A DNA stretch of 63,318 nt. Source: an uncultured Cytophagaceae bacterium. GTDB lineage: Bacteria; Bacteroidota; Bacteroidia; Cytophagales; Spirosomataceae. The translations under genes were made by a program, and so were the position numbers. Of the stretch, positions 50,961 through 58,810 are shown one piece after another. Under the pieces are notes generated by a model, which saw only the letters and a list, made by a program, of their open reading frames with translations, made no database searches and had not been told where the DNA came from. Each line of letters begins with the position of its first letter. Position 1 is the stretch's first letter. The stretch covers positions 1 to 63,318 of the forward strand of contig CAIZMB010000136.1 in NCBI GenBank assembly GCA_903933935.1, written 5' to 3'.

Positions 50961-51395
50961 ATGGATGAGAAAATCAAAAGAAACGAATTTTTAAAATCAT
51001 TAGGATTAAAAGGTGCTTCATTAATGGCCATTTATTGTGGTGCTAGTGCTTTAAGTTCTTGTCAAAATGAATCAGAAGTAGCCCCTTCAGGTACCGTTGA
51101 CTTTACCTTAGATTTAACCAATGCTTCTTATAGCGCGTTAAATACCGTTGGCAAATACATTGTTTACAATAAAGTTGTCGTTGCTCGAGTTTCAACTACA
51201 AGCTTTGCCGCCGTAACCCAAATTTGTTCACATGAAGGCCAAGCGCAAGTCATGTACAATGGATCTGGATTTTCATGTCCAGCTCACGGTGCAACATTTA
51301 GCATCACGGGTGCAAAAACCAATAATGTAAGTAGTAAAGGTATCACTGCCTATCAAACCACATTGACAAACACGAGCCTTCGGGTTTTTTCGTAA
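50961..51395 (+). CDS. Exported Rieske [2Fe-2S] protein
   Basis: 144 residues from ATG at 50961 (a TTG three codons earlier is less likely). The N-terminus DEKIKRNEFLKSLGLKG is a Tat-like signal with KR instead of RR, followed by lipobox-like LSSC, so it may be a lipoprotein. Cluster ligands: Cys89-x-His91 in ICSHEGQ and Cys106-x2-His109 in SCPAHGA. A small high-potential Rieske protein passes single electrons between periplasmic partners. It starts a compact operon: the DUF5777 barrel gene begins 1 nt after its stop. Upstream lies the 38-bp repeat array. Confidence 0.9.
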   Translation: MDEKIKRNEFLKSLGLKGASLMAIYCGASALSSCQNESEVAPSGTVDFTLDLTNASYSALNTVGKYIVYNKVVVARVSTTSFAAVTQICSHEGQAQVMYNGSGFSCPAHGATFSITGAKTNNVSSKGITAYQTTLTNTSLRVFS

Positions 51396-51396
51396 T

Positions 51397-52326
51397 ATGA
51401 AAGCTAAAATCTTTTTCCTTTTTGGAATGCTTTCCGCATCCCAACTTCTAGGACAAGATGATTTGTTGAACATGCTTAATCAAGAGGATGCCAAGAAAAT
51501 CACCTATACACAAGCTACCTTCAAGGGAACTCGGTTTATCAATGGCCAAACGGTGGAAACGATTGCCAAAAAACATTTAAATTTTTGGATATCGCATCGA
51601 TTTGGAGCATTAAATTCAGGGTTCATGGACAACTTTCTTGGTTTGGATGAAGCCAAAATTAGATTAGGATTAGAATATGGATTAAGTGATGTTTGGCTTG
51701 TGGGAATGGGTAGATCTACTATTGAAAAAACCTATGATTTTTATACCAAATACAAGGTTTTGAGGCAATCCAATGAAATCCCTGTCACCTTAACTGTGTA
51801 TGGTAGTTTAGCGACTAATACGATGCCAACTGGATATTCACTGCCCTCAGGCAATCTTATGCGCTATGAGAATAATTTACAGCGTCAAACATACATGGGC
51901 CAAATATTGATCGCGAGGAAGTTTACAGATAAATTGTCATTACAGATTATGCCCACTGTCTTGCATAACAACAAGGTAGAGTCTATCTACTTTGATAACA
52001 ACCTATATTCATTAGGTTTGGGAGGAAGGTATAAAGTGACGAACCGACTAAGTTTATCGGCCGAATATTATAAGAATATTGTGGATACCGAGAACTTCTT
52101 AAAAACATCTGGAGCTGCCTACCCATACCAGGATTCTTTTTCGGTGGGATTTGATATAGAAACAGGCGGCCACGTATTCCAATTGCATTTTACAAATTCA
52201 AAAGGAATGATCGAAAAACATTTCATCAGCCAAACCACAGGGACTTGGGGCAACGCGGACATATTTTACGGGTTTAATATGGCCAGAACTTTTAGCTTCG
52301 AACCCGATAAAAAAAATAAAAAATGA
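51397..52326 (+). CDS. DUF5777-like outer-membrane beta-barrel protein
   Basis: 309 residues. Signal peptide (1-19, cut after LLGQ). Alternating amphipathic strands and motifs KKHLNFWISHRFGALNSGF, IRLGLEYGLSDVWLVGMG and GHVFQLHFTNSKGM match the DUF5777 barrel family of Bacteroidota. Its function is unknown; it is often found next to YceI and cytochrome or Rieske genes. Here it overlaps the YceI start by 4 nt (ATGA), indicating translational coupling. Could be a porin or a scaffold for an electron-transfer complex at the outer membrane (inference). Confidence 0.82.
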   Translation: MKAKIFFLFGMLSASQLLGQDDLLNMLNQEDAKKITYTQATFKGTRFINGQTVETIAKKHLNFWISHRFGALNSGFMDNFLGLDEAKIRLGLEYGLSDVWLVGMGRSTIEKTYDFYTKYKVLRQSNEIPVTLTVYGSLATNTMPTGYSLPSGNLMRYENNLQRQTYMGQILIARKFTDKLSLQIMPTVLHNNKVESIYFDNNLYSLGLGGRYKVTNRLSLSAEYYKNIVDTENFLKTSGAAYPYQDSFSVGFDIETGGHVFQLHFTNSKGMIEKHFISQTTGTWGNADIFYGFNMARTFSFEPDKKNKK

Positions 52327-52862
52327 GAAATTTAATCGTAGTATTTGCACTAATTATTTTGGGCTTTCAGGCGAATGGGCAGTTGTACATGGCACAAAAC
52401 GGAGAGGTTTCCTTCTTTTCAAAAACTCCCCTTGAGGATATAGATGCTTTAAATAAGCAAGTAGGGAGTATTATCAACACGGCTAATAATGAAGTAGCCG
52501 TCCAAATGCGTGTCACTAATTTCGTATTCCCTAACAAATTAATGCAAGAGCATTTCAATGAGAATTATTTAGAAAGTGATAAATTCCCGAGCGCCACTTT
52601 CAAAGGTAAAATCAGAGAAGTAGTCGATTTAAAAGTTCCTGGAACCTATGCCGTAACTGCAGTGGGCACTGCCACTATTCATGGCGTTACAAATCCGATT
52701 GAAATCAAAGGTAACATCGTTTCTAAGGGAGACCAATTGAGCCTTTCATGCCAATTTGATATTAAATTAGTTGATTACAAAATTGATATCCCTAAAATTG
52801 TTTTTGCAAAAATTGCCGAAGTAATCCGAGTAAGTAGCAAAATAAATTACGTAAAAAAATAA
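52323..52862 (+). CDS. Periplasmic YceI-family protein
   Basis: 179 residues. Signal peptide (1-19). The lipocalin-like YceI barrel is shown by NGEVSFFSKTPLEDIDALNKQ, LMQEHFNENYLESDKFPSATFKGKI, GTYAVTAVGTATIHGVTNPIEIKG and a C-terminal FDIKLVDYKIDIPKI. YceI proteins bind long isoprenoid or fatty chains, sometimes quinone-like molecules. Overlaps the DUF5777 gene by 4 nt; the multi-haem lipoprotein gene follows 87 nt later, with a weak hairpin (52869-52891) between. Confidence 0.92.
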   Translation: MRNLIVVFALIILGFQANGQLYMAQNGEVSFFSKTPLEDIDALNKQVGSIINTANNEVAVQMRVTNFVFPNKLMQEHFNENYLESDKFPSATFKGKIREVVDLKVPGTYAVTAVGTATIHGVTNPIEIKGNIVSKGDQLSLSCQFDIKLVDYKIDIPKIVFAKIAEVIRVSSKINYVKK

Positions 52863-52949
52863 GGATGTAATGATCGTATTTTATGATCATTCGTTCCACA
52901 AATCTGTCGTTTAACCGTTAAGCGAAGACAAATTTTAACCAAAAAAAAA

Positions 52950-54026
52950 ATGAAAAGAATCCGTATAATTTTTTTACTGGGTATAATTTTCGCGTGTCAA
53001 AACGACAAAAACATTCCTTTGCCAATAAAACCGGGAGATACCCCTGGTGCAACAACACCCGTAACCCCGGGGCCAACAGCCACTATTTGCGATACGGTTA
53101 TTATTTCATTTGACAAATCCATTTGGCCCATCATTCAAAATAATTGCATTTCTTGTCATAATACCACTGCTCCCTCTGGGAATGTCGACTTATCAACCTA
53201 TGATAAAATTATCCCCTATGTAAAAAATGGGAAATTATATGGCTCCATGATGCACTTGCCTGGCTATTCACCCATGCCTTCAGCGACTAGCTCATTGACA
53301 TCCTGCGAACTTACCATGGTGAAGAAATGGATTATCGGTTCCTACCCAGCAGGCGCTATCCTTGTAGATTTAAAGCCGACTAATCCAATAAATCCAATTG
53401 TAACCATCACCACGCCGACAACCCCACCAACCACAAACGTTGTTTGCAATCCTGATACCGTATATTTTAAACAAAAAATTCTTCCTTTAATAGTCTCCAA
53501 CTGTGCCATGAGCGGTTGCCATGATGCGATTAGCAAAAAAGATGGCGTGATTTTAACAGACTATACCAACATTATCAAAGAGGTAAGTACCAAAAACCCT
53601 ACTTCAAGTAAATTATACACGAGTTTATTGGAAACCGGTGAGGACAGAATGCCTCCACCACCCATGGCCGCTTTCTCGAAAGAGAACATCGCTTTAGTCT
53701 TAACTTGGATTAAACAAGGCGCAAAAAATAATTCTTGCGAAGCCTCAGGGACCGCTTGCATCACGACGAACATGAGCTATGCTAAAGACATCACGCCCAT
53801 TTTACAAGCTAGCTGTATCGGTTGCCACAGCGGAACTAAACCTCAGGGGGCAATTGATTTAACCACGTATGCAAATGTGTATAAATATGCACTTAATGGT
53901 AAATTATATGGCTCTGTGGCTCATTTGGCCGGTTACATCGCCATGCCTTCAGCAAGCGTCAGTATTTCTTCCTGCGAAATCAACAAAATTAAATCGTGGA
54001 TCGATTCAGGTTCGAAAAATAATTAA
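52950..54026 (+). CDS. Three-domain cytochrome c-type lipoprotein
   Basis: 358 residues. Lipobox IIFAC near residue 16, then a Pro/Thr-rich linker and three related haem domains: CISCHN (about 65-70), CAMSGCHD (about 187-194) and CIGCHSG (about 289-295). Domains 1 and 3 are close copies (GKLYGSMMHLPGY/GKLYGSVAHLAGY, MPSAT/MPSAS, SSCE) and each has two extra Cys that could form a disulfide. Domain 2 has CX4CH instead of CX2CH and a Met ligand candidate in RMPPPPM. Probably an outer- or inner-membrane-attached multi-haem electron carrier, downstream of the Rieske-barrel-YceI genes. Confidence 0.85.
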   Translation: MKRIRIIFLLGIIFACQNDKNIPLPIKPGDTPGATTPVTPGPTATICDTVIISFDKSIWPIIQNNCISCHNTTAPSGNVDLSTYDKIIPYVKNGKLYGSMMHLPGYSPMPSATSSLTSCELTMVKKWIIGSYPAGAILVDLKPTNPINPIVTITTPTTPPTTNVVCNPDTVYFKQKILPLIVSNCAMSGCHDAISKKDGVILTDYTNIIKEVSTKNPTSSKLYTSLLETGEDRMPPPPMAAFSKENIALVLTWIKQGAKNNSCEASGTACITTNMSYAKDITPILQASCIGCHSGTKPQGAIDLTTYANVYKYALNGKLYGSVAHLAGYIAMPSASVSISSCEINKIKSWIDSGSKNN

Positions 54027-54099
54027 TATTTTGCATCTGAAATTTTGATTTTCCTTTCAAGGAATTTCATTGGATCATTCAGTGAAAATAATTAAACCT

Positions 54100-55527
54100 A
54101 TGAAAAAACACCTTCTGCTTGCCAGCATTTTGGCCTTTGCCTGCACGCCAATTTTCGCACAAAAAAAACCGAATGTCATCGTCATCTTAATGGATGATTT
54201 AGGCTATGGTGATTTGAGTTGCTACGGTGCAAGTCAATATCAAACACCCAATTTAGATCAAATGGCCAAAAATGGGGTTCGATTGACCAATTTCCTTTCG
54301 GCTCAAGCAGTTTGCAGCGCATCAAGGGCTGGTCTACTGACAGGATGCTACCCCAATCGAATCGGAATTTCAGGAGCACTTTTTCCAAATTCTCCCGTCG
54401 GAATAAATAAAGACGAAGAAACAATTGCCGAAGTTTTAAAAGCCAATGGATACACAACGGGTATTTTTGGCAAATGGCATTTAGGAGATTCAGAGAGATT
54501 TTTGCCGACCCAACATGGCTTCGATGAATATGTAGGTATTCCATATTCGAACGATATGTGGCCCTTACATTATGATGGAACCCGAAACGCAACGAATAAT
54601 AGAAAGGACTTCCCAGAACTTCCTTTAATCCGTGGCTCAAAACCCGAGAGATACATTAAAACCTTAGACGATCAAGCGCAATTGATCAACATCTTGACCA
54701 CAGAATCCATTAAATTCATTGAAAAAAATAAGGCAAAACCGTTTTTTGTCTACATGCCTCATCCGATGCCGCACGTTCCCATCAATGCCTCCGCTGCATT
54801 TAAAGGAAAAAGCAAACAAGGACTTTATGGGGATGTAATGATGGAAATGGACTGGTCAGTAGGTGAGATTTTAAAGACCCTCAAGCGTTTGAAAATTGAC
54901 AAAAATACGCTCGTGATTTTCACTTCGGACAATGGTCCTTGGCAGAATTTTGGTAACCATGCTGGATCAACTGGCGGATTAAGAGAAGCTAAAGGTACCT
55001 CGTTTGAAGGTGGCCAAAGAGTTCCCTTCATTGCGCAATGGAACGGCCATATTCAAGGAGGAAAAATCAACAATGGATTAGCGTCCAACATCGATCTTTT
55101 ACCTACTATTTGTGCCATTACCAACTCAAAATTGCCGTTGAAAAAAATTGACGGAGTCAATGTATTCTCTCTATTAAAGGACGAAGACAAAGCTGAGCCC
55201 CGTAAAGAATTTTTATACTATTACCGAAAAAATAATTTAGAAGCCGTCCGAAAGGGTCAGTGGAAATTAGTCCTTGCCCATCCTGGAAGAACACACGAAG
55301 GGTTTATGCCGGGGCAAGATGGATTTCCTGGAAAACTAAGAGAAGATTTCCCTTACCCTGAAGCGCTATATGATTTACGCAGAGATCCCGGTGAGCGCTA
55401 TGATGTTCAGTCTCAACACCCTGCAGTCGTTGCCGATTTAAAGCAATTAGCAGAAAAAGCAAGAGAAGAATTAGGGGACGATTTGACCCAAAGAAAAGGA
55501 AAAGGGAATAGAGCCGTAGGCCAATAA
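54100..55527 (+). CDS. Secreted S1-family sulfatase (formylglycine type)
   Basis: 475 residues from the ATG at 54100, which begins the signal peptide MKKHLLLASILAFACTPIFAQ; a TTG ten codons upstream is unlikely. Metal site VILMDDLGYGDLSCYG; Cys72 in VCSASRAGLLTG is the residue converted to formylglycine; then GKWHLGD, PHPMPHVP and IFTSDNGPWQNFG. Removes sulfate from sulfated glycans in the periplasm. The S1 subfamily cannot be set by eye. AAACCT directly precedes the ATG. Followed after 14 nt by a second sulfatase. No maturase gene (anSME or FGE) is in the window. Confidence 0.92.
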   Translation: MKKHLLLASILAFACTPIFAQKKPNVIVILMDDLGYGDLSCYGASQYQTPNLDQMAKNGVRLTNFLSAQAVCSASRAGLLTGCYPNRIGISGALFPNSPVGINKDEETIAEVLKANGYTTGIFGKWHLGDSERFLPTQHGFDEYVGIPYSNDMWPLHYDGTRNATNNRKDFPELPLIRGSKPERYIKTLDDQAQLINILTTESIKFIEKNKAKPFFVYMPHPMPHVPINASAAFKGKSKQGLYGDVMMEMDWSVGEILKTLKRLKIDKNTLVIFTSDNGPWQNFGNHAGSTGGLREAKGTSFEGGQRVPFIAQWNGHIQGGKINNGLASNIDLLPTICAITNSKLPLKKIDGVNVFSLLKDEDKAEPRKEFLYYYRKNNLEAVRKGQWKLVLAHPGRTHEGFMPGQDGFPGKLREDFPYPEALYDLRRDPGERYDVQSQHPAVVADLKQLAEKAREELGDDLTQRKGKGNRAVGQ

Positions 55528-55541
55528 AACAAGGCAAACAC

Positions 55542-57017
55542 ATGAAGAAATTATTTTTTACCACATGGTATTTATTATTGGTATCCGTCTCTTTATTGGC
55601 TCAAAAAAAACCTAATGTCATATACATCTATGCGGATGATTTGGGATATGGAGAATTAGGTGCGTATGGCCAACAAAAAATCAAAACGCCTTTTTTAGAT
55701 GCCATGGCAAAAGAAGGAATTCGATTTACCAACCACTATACCAGTGCGCCTGTTTGTGCACCAGCCAGGTGTATGTTGATGACGGGCCAACACGCCGGAC
55801 ATTCCTACATACGAGGCAATTACGAATTGGGTGGATTTAGAGATGACAAAGAAGGTGGACAAATGCCCTTGCCGGAAAACACATTTACCATTGCCAAATT
55901 AATGAAATCGGTGGGTTATCAAACGGCGCTCGTAGGTAAATGGGGTCTTGGAATGAATAACACCACCGGAGATCCCAACCTTCACGGTTTTGATTATTAC
56001 TATGGTTTCTTGGACCAAAAACAAGCACATAATTTATACCCGACCCACCTTTGGGAAAATGGAAAATGGGATACTTTGAGAAACACGTATCAATTGGTCC
56101 ATGAATACCAAAACAAAAAAGTCAGCATAGACTCCATTGATTTTGATAAGTTTAAAGGCAAAGATTATGCGGCAACTAAAATGATGGAGAAAGCCCTGGC
56201 GTTTATCCAGAAGAATCAAAAAAATTCGTTCTTTTTATATCTCCCGCTACCGCTTCCTCACCTTTCATTGCAAGCGCCTGAGGATGAAATACTGGCTTAT
56301 CAGGGAAAATTTCCGGAGACAATTTATACCTCGATGAAAGGTGGCTACGTGCCCACCAAATATCCGCGGGCAACCTATGCTGCCATGATTACGTATTTAG
56401 ATAAGCAAGTGGGGCGCATCATTGAAACCTTAAAAAAATATCAAATCGATGAAAATACATTGATCATGTTTTCGAGCGACAATGGGGCGACTTTCGATGT
56501 AGGGGGAGTGGATACACAATTTTTTAATTCTGTGGCGGGTTTACGCGGTCGTAAACAAGACTTATATGAGGGCGGAATCCGTGAACCGATGATGGCTCGC
56601 TGGCCCGGCAAGATAAAACCCGGTCAAACCACAGATCATACCTCAGCCCAGTTTGACGTGATGGCCACCTTAGCCGATCTGACGGGAGCAAAAATACCAG
56701 TCAAAACGGATGGCATTTCATTCTTGCCTACGCTACTAGGAAAAACCCAAACAAAGCATCCGTTTTTATATTTCGAATTTCCTGAAAAATCGGGGCAAGT
56801 CGCAATCCGCATCGGGAATTTCAAAGGGGTGAAATCCAATATGAAAAAAAATAAATTAGCCCCTTGGGAATTGTATGACTTGTCCAAAGATCCTAGCGAA
56901 CAAAATGATATTGCTCAAACAAACCCGGAACTCATTAAAAAGATGGATGAGATTGCCAAAAAACAACATCGACCCTCTCACGTAAAAGATTGGGAGTTTG
57001 TGGATCCTAAATTCTAA
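55542..57017 (+). CDS. Secreted S1-family sulfatase, second of a pair
   Basis: 491 residues. Signal peptide (1-20), IYADDLGYGELGAYG metal site, formylglycine Cys72 in VCAPARCMLMTGQHAGHS (CxPxR type), GKWGLGM, PLPLPHLSLQAP and MFSSDNGATFDVGG. Differs in sequence from the upstream sulfatase, so the two likely attack different sulfate positions. Gap of 14 nt indicates one operon. A bidirectional terminator separates it from the convergent GH20 gene, which supports a joint function on sulfated hexosamine glycans only by proximity. Confidence 0.92.
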   Translation: MKKLFFTTWYLLLVSVSLLAQKKPNVIYIYADDLGYGELGAYGQQKIKTPFLDAMAKEGIRFTNHYTSAPVCAPARCMLMTGQHAGHSYIRGNYELGGFRDDKEGGQMPLPENTFTIAKLMKSVGYQTALVGKWGLGMNNTTGDPNLHGFDYYYGFLDQKQAHNLYPTHLWENGKWDTLRNTYQLVHEYQNKKVSIDSIDFDKFKGKDYAATKMMEKALAFIQKNQKNSFFLYLPLPLPHLSLQAPEDEILAYQGKFPETIYTSMKGGYVPTKYPRATYAAMITYLDKQVGRIIETLKKYQIDENTLIMFSSDNGATFDVGGVDTQFFNSVAGLRGRKQDLYEGGIREPMMARWPGKIKPGQTTDHTSAQFDVMATLADLTGAKIPVKTDGISFLPTLLGKTQTKHPFLYFEFPEKSGQVAIRIGNFKGVKSNMKKNKLAPWELYDLSKDPSEQNDIAQTNPELIKKMDEIAKKQHRPSHVKDWEFVDPKF

Positions 57018-57024
57018 GCCATAA

Positions 57025-57059
57025 AAAAATCCTTTTGAATTATTCTCAAAAGGATTTTT
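57025..57059. terminator. Bidirectional Rho-independent terminator
   Basis: A 14-bp perfect stem (57025-57038 with 57046-57059) with a 7-nt loop, an A run on its left and T run on its right. It lies between the sulfatase stop (57017) and the GH20 stop (57081), serving both directions. Confidence 0.88.
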
Positions 57060-57080
57060 CATTATAATATCAAACGTACT

Positions 57081-58685
57081 TTAGGGCTGACTTAGAAATG
57101 CTTTGGAATAGTTGATTTTTAAGGCATCCATCGAAGGCATGTGTCCCTTTAAACGCTTTTTGAAATCCTCGTAATTTTTTGATCCTTTGGGAGACCAAGA
57201 AACTTCGGATAAAGCCAAAGCTCTCGGATAGGTCATATATTCTGCATAAGGCAAATTACTGACATATTCGGTCCATAAGTTGGCCTGAATGCCCACCACA
57301 TGTTTTGCTTCCTCAGCCGTTAATTCCGGCAAATCTGGCTCAAAAGAATAGCATTTACTTAAAGGCAAGAATCCTCCGATGGCAATAGGTTCTGTTTTAG
57401 GATCCGCTTGGTAATAATCAATGTAGAAAAATGAATTAGGTGACATGACCACATCGTGGTTTTGTTTCGCAGCTTCGATCCCACCTTTAGTTCCCCTCCA
57501 GGACATGACCATCGCGTTTGGAGATAAGCCACCTTCTAAAATCTCGTCCCAACCTAATAATTTTTTCCCTTTGGAAGTAACAAATTTATCGATCCGTCGA
57601 ATGAAATAACTTTGTAACTCATGCTCATCTTTCAAGCCTAATTTTTTGATTAAATCTTGGCAAAAACGACTTTCTTTCCATTGGGTTTTTGGACATTCAT
57701 CTCCACCAATGTGAATGTATTGACCAGGAAATAAGGCCATCACTTCGGTAAGTACATCTTCTAAAAAAGTAAAAGTTTCTTCACGTGGGAACAAGACGTC
57801 TTCAGCCACGCCCCATTTCGTTTTCACTTGTAATATTTTATCCCCATTGGAACCCAATTGTGGATAAGCCGCCAATACAGCCGTCGAGTGACCAGGCATT
57901 TCAATTTCAGGAATTACATTAATGTATTTAGAAGTGGCATAGGCAACGACTTCCTTAATTTGCTCTTGCGTATAAAATCCGCCATGTGGCTTTCCGTCAT
58001 ATTTTTGGTCCCGGTAATGGCCCAACATGCTTTCCTTCCGCACCGAAGATATAGAGGTCAATAGTGGATATTTTTTTATTTCAATACGCCAGCCCTGATC
58101 TTCAGTCAAATGCCAATGAAACGTATTTAATTTATAAACAGCCATCAAATCGATGTAGCGCTTTATCGCATCCACTGAGAAATAATAACGGCCTACGTCT
58201 AGCATCAAACCACGGTAGCTAAACCGAGGAGCATCTTCGATCACACAATTTGGGATTGTTAATGCAAGGGCCGATAATTCATTTCCATAAATAGGCGCGG
58301 GCATCAATTGGAGCAACGTCTGCAAACCATAAAAAGCACCCTTCCCCGTTTTTGCCTGAATTTCAACTTTTTTAGATGTCACTTTTAAAAGATAGGCCTC
58401 TTCTCCTAATGCCTCATTTTTACTAAATACTATTCCTGAAGAAGCAGTTTTAGCCATTTTAACAGGTACTACTTGGCCCGACACATTTTTAATTTGTAGA
58501 GCTAATAAATTGGCCGATGGACTAAATTCTTCTGAATTTATGTACACGGAGATTCCTTTCTTTACTGTAAAACTTCCCTCAGCAGGTTTTAAAGATTTTG
58601 GCAAAGGAATAATGTTGTATGCATTTTGGGCTAAAGAACTCCATGCAAGAAACATGGATAAAATAAGGAACTGGATTTTTTTCAT
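57081..58685 (-). CDS. Secreted GH20 beta-N-acetylhexosaminidase
   Basis: 534 residues. Signal peptide (1-19), an N-terminal GH20b domain (about 20-150), then the barrel with YRGLMLDVGRYYFSVDAIKRYID, FHWHLTEDQGWRIEIKKYP, INVIPEIEMPGHSTA, the catalytic Asp329-Glu330 pair in HIGGDECPKTQW, LLGWDEILEGG and MSWRGTKGGIEAA. Removes terminal beta-GlcNAc or beta-GalNAc by substrate-assisted catalysis. Divergent from the second SusC gene and convergent with the sulfatases, so it probably belongs to the same glycan locus. Confidence 0.95.
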   Translation of the reverse strand: MKKIQFLILSMFLAWSSLAQNAYNIIPLPKSLKPAEGSFTVKKGISVYINSEEFSPSANLLALQIKNVSGQVVPVKMAKTASSGIVFSKNEALGEEAYLLKVTSKKVEIQAKTGKGAFYGLQTLLQLMPAPIYGNELSALALTIPNCVIEDAPRFSYRGLMLDVGRYYFSVDAIKRYIDLMAVYKLNTFHWHLTEDQGWRIEIKKYPLLTSISSVRKESMLGHYRDQKYDGKPHGGFYTQEQIKEVVAYATSKYINVIPEIEMPGHSTAVLAAYPQLGSNGDKILQVKTKWGVAEDVLFPREETFTFLEDVLTEVMALFPGQYIHIGGDECPKTQWKESRFCQDLIKKLGLKDEHELQSYFIRRIDKFVTSKGKKLLGWDEILEGGLSPNAMVMSWRGTKGGIEAAKQNHDVVMSPNSFFYIDYYQADPKTEPIAIGGFLPLSKCYSFEPDLPELTAEEAKHVVGIQANLWTEYVSNLPYAEYMTYPRALALSEVSWSPKGSKNYEDFKKRLKGHMPSMDALKINYSKAFLSQP

Positions 58686-58771
58686 AATTCAATTTGGTTT
58701 GAGTTGTAAAGATATAGGATCGAATTCAAAATCAGGGGAATATTTCATTATAAATTTTAAAAGAAAAATGC

Positions 58772-58779
58772 TAATTTTG
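58772..58779 (+). promoter_or_regulatory. Probable -7 box of the second SusC promoter
   Basis: TAATTTTG fits the Bacteroidota -7 consensus, 32-39 nt before the SusC ATG at 58811. No TTG at the -33 position is evident in the AT-rich sequence upstream. Confidence 0.45.
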
Positions 58780-58810
58780 CGACCTAATTAAAACAATTTA
58801 CTATCTAATT

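Noticed and set aside
52869-52891. Hairpin AATGATC/GATCATT between YceI and the haem lipoprotein as terminator
   Set aside because: Only 7 bp, AT-rich, and not followed by a T run; it may be chance or a weak attenuator.
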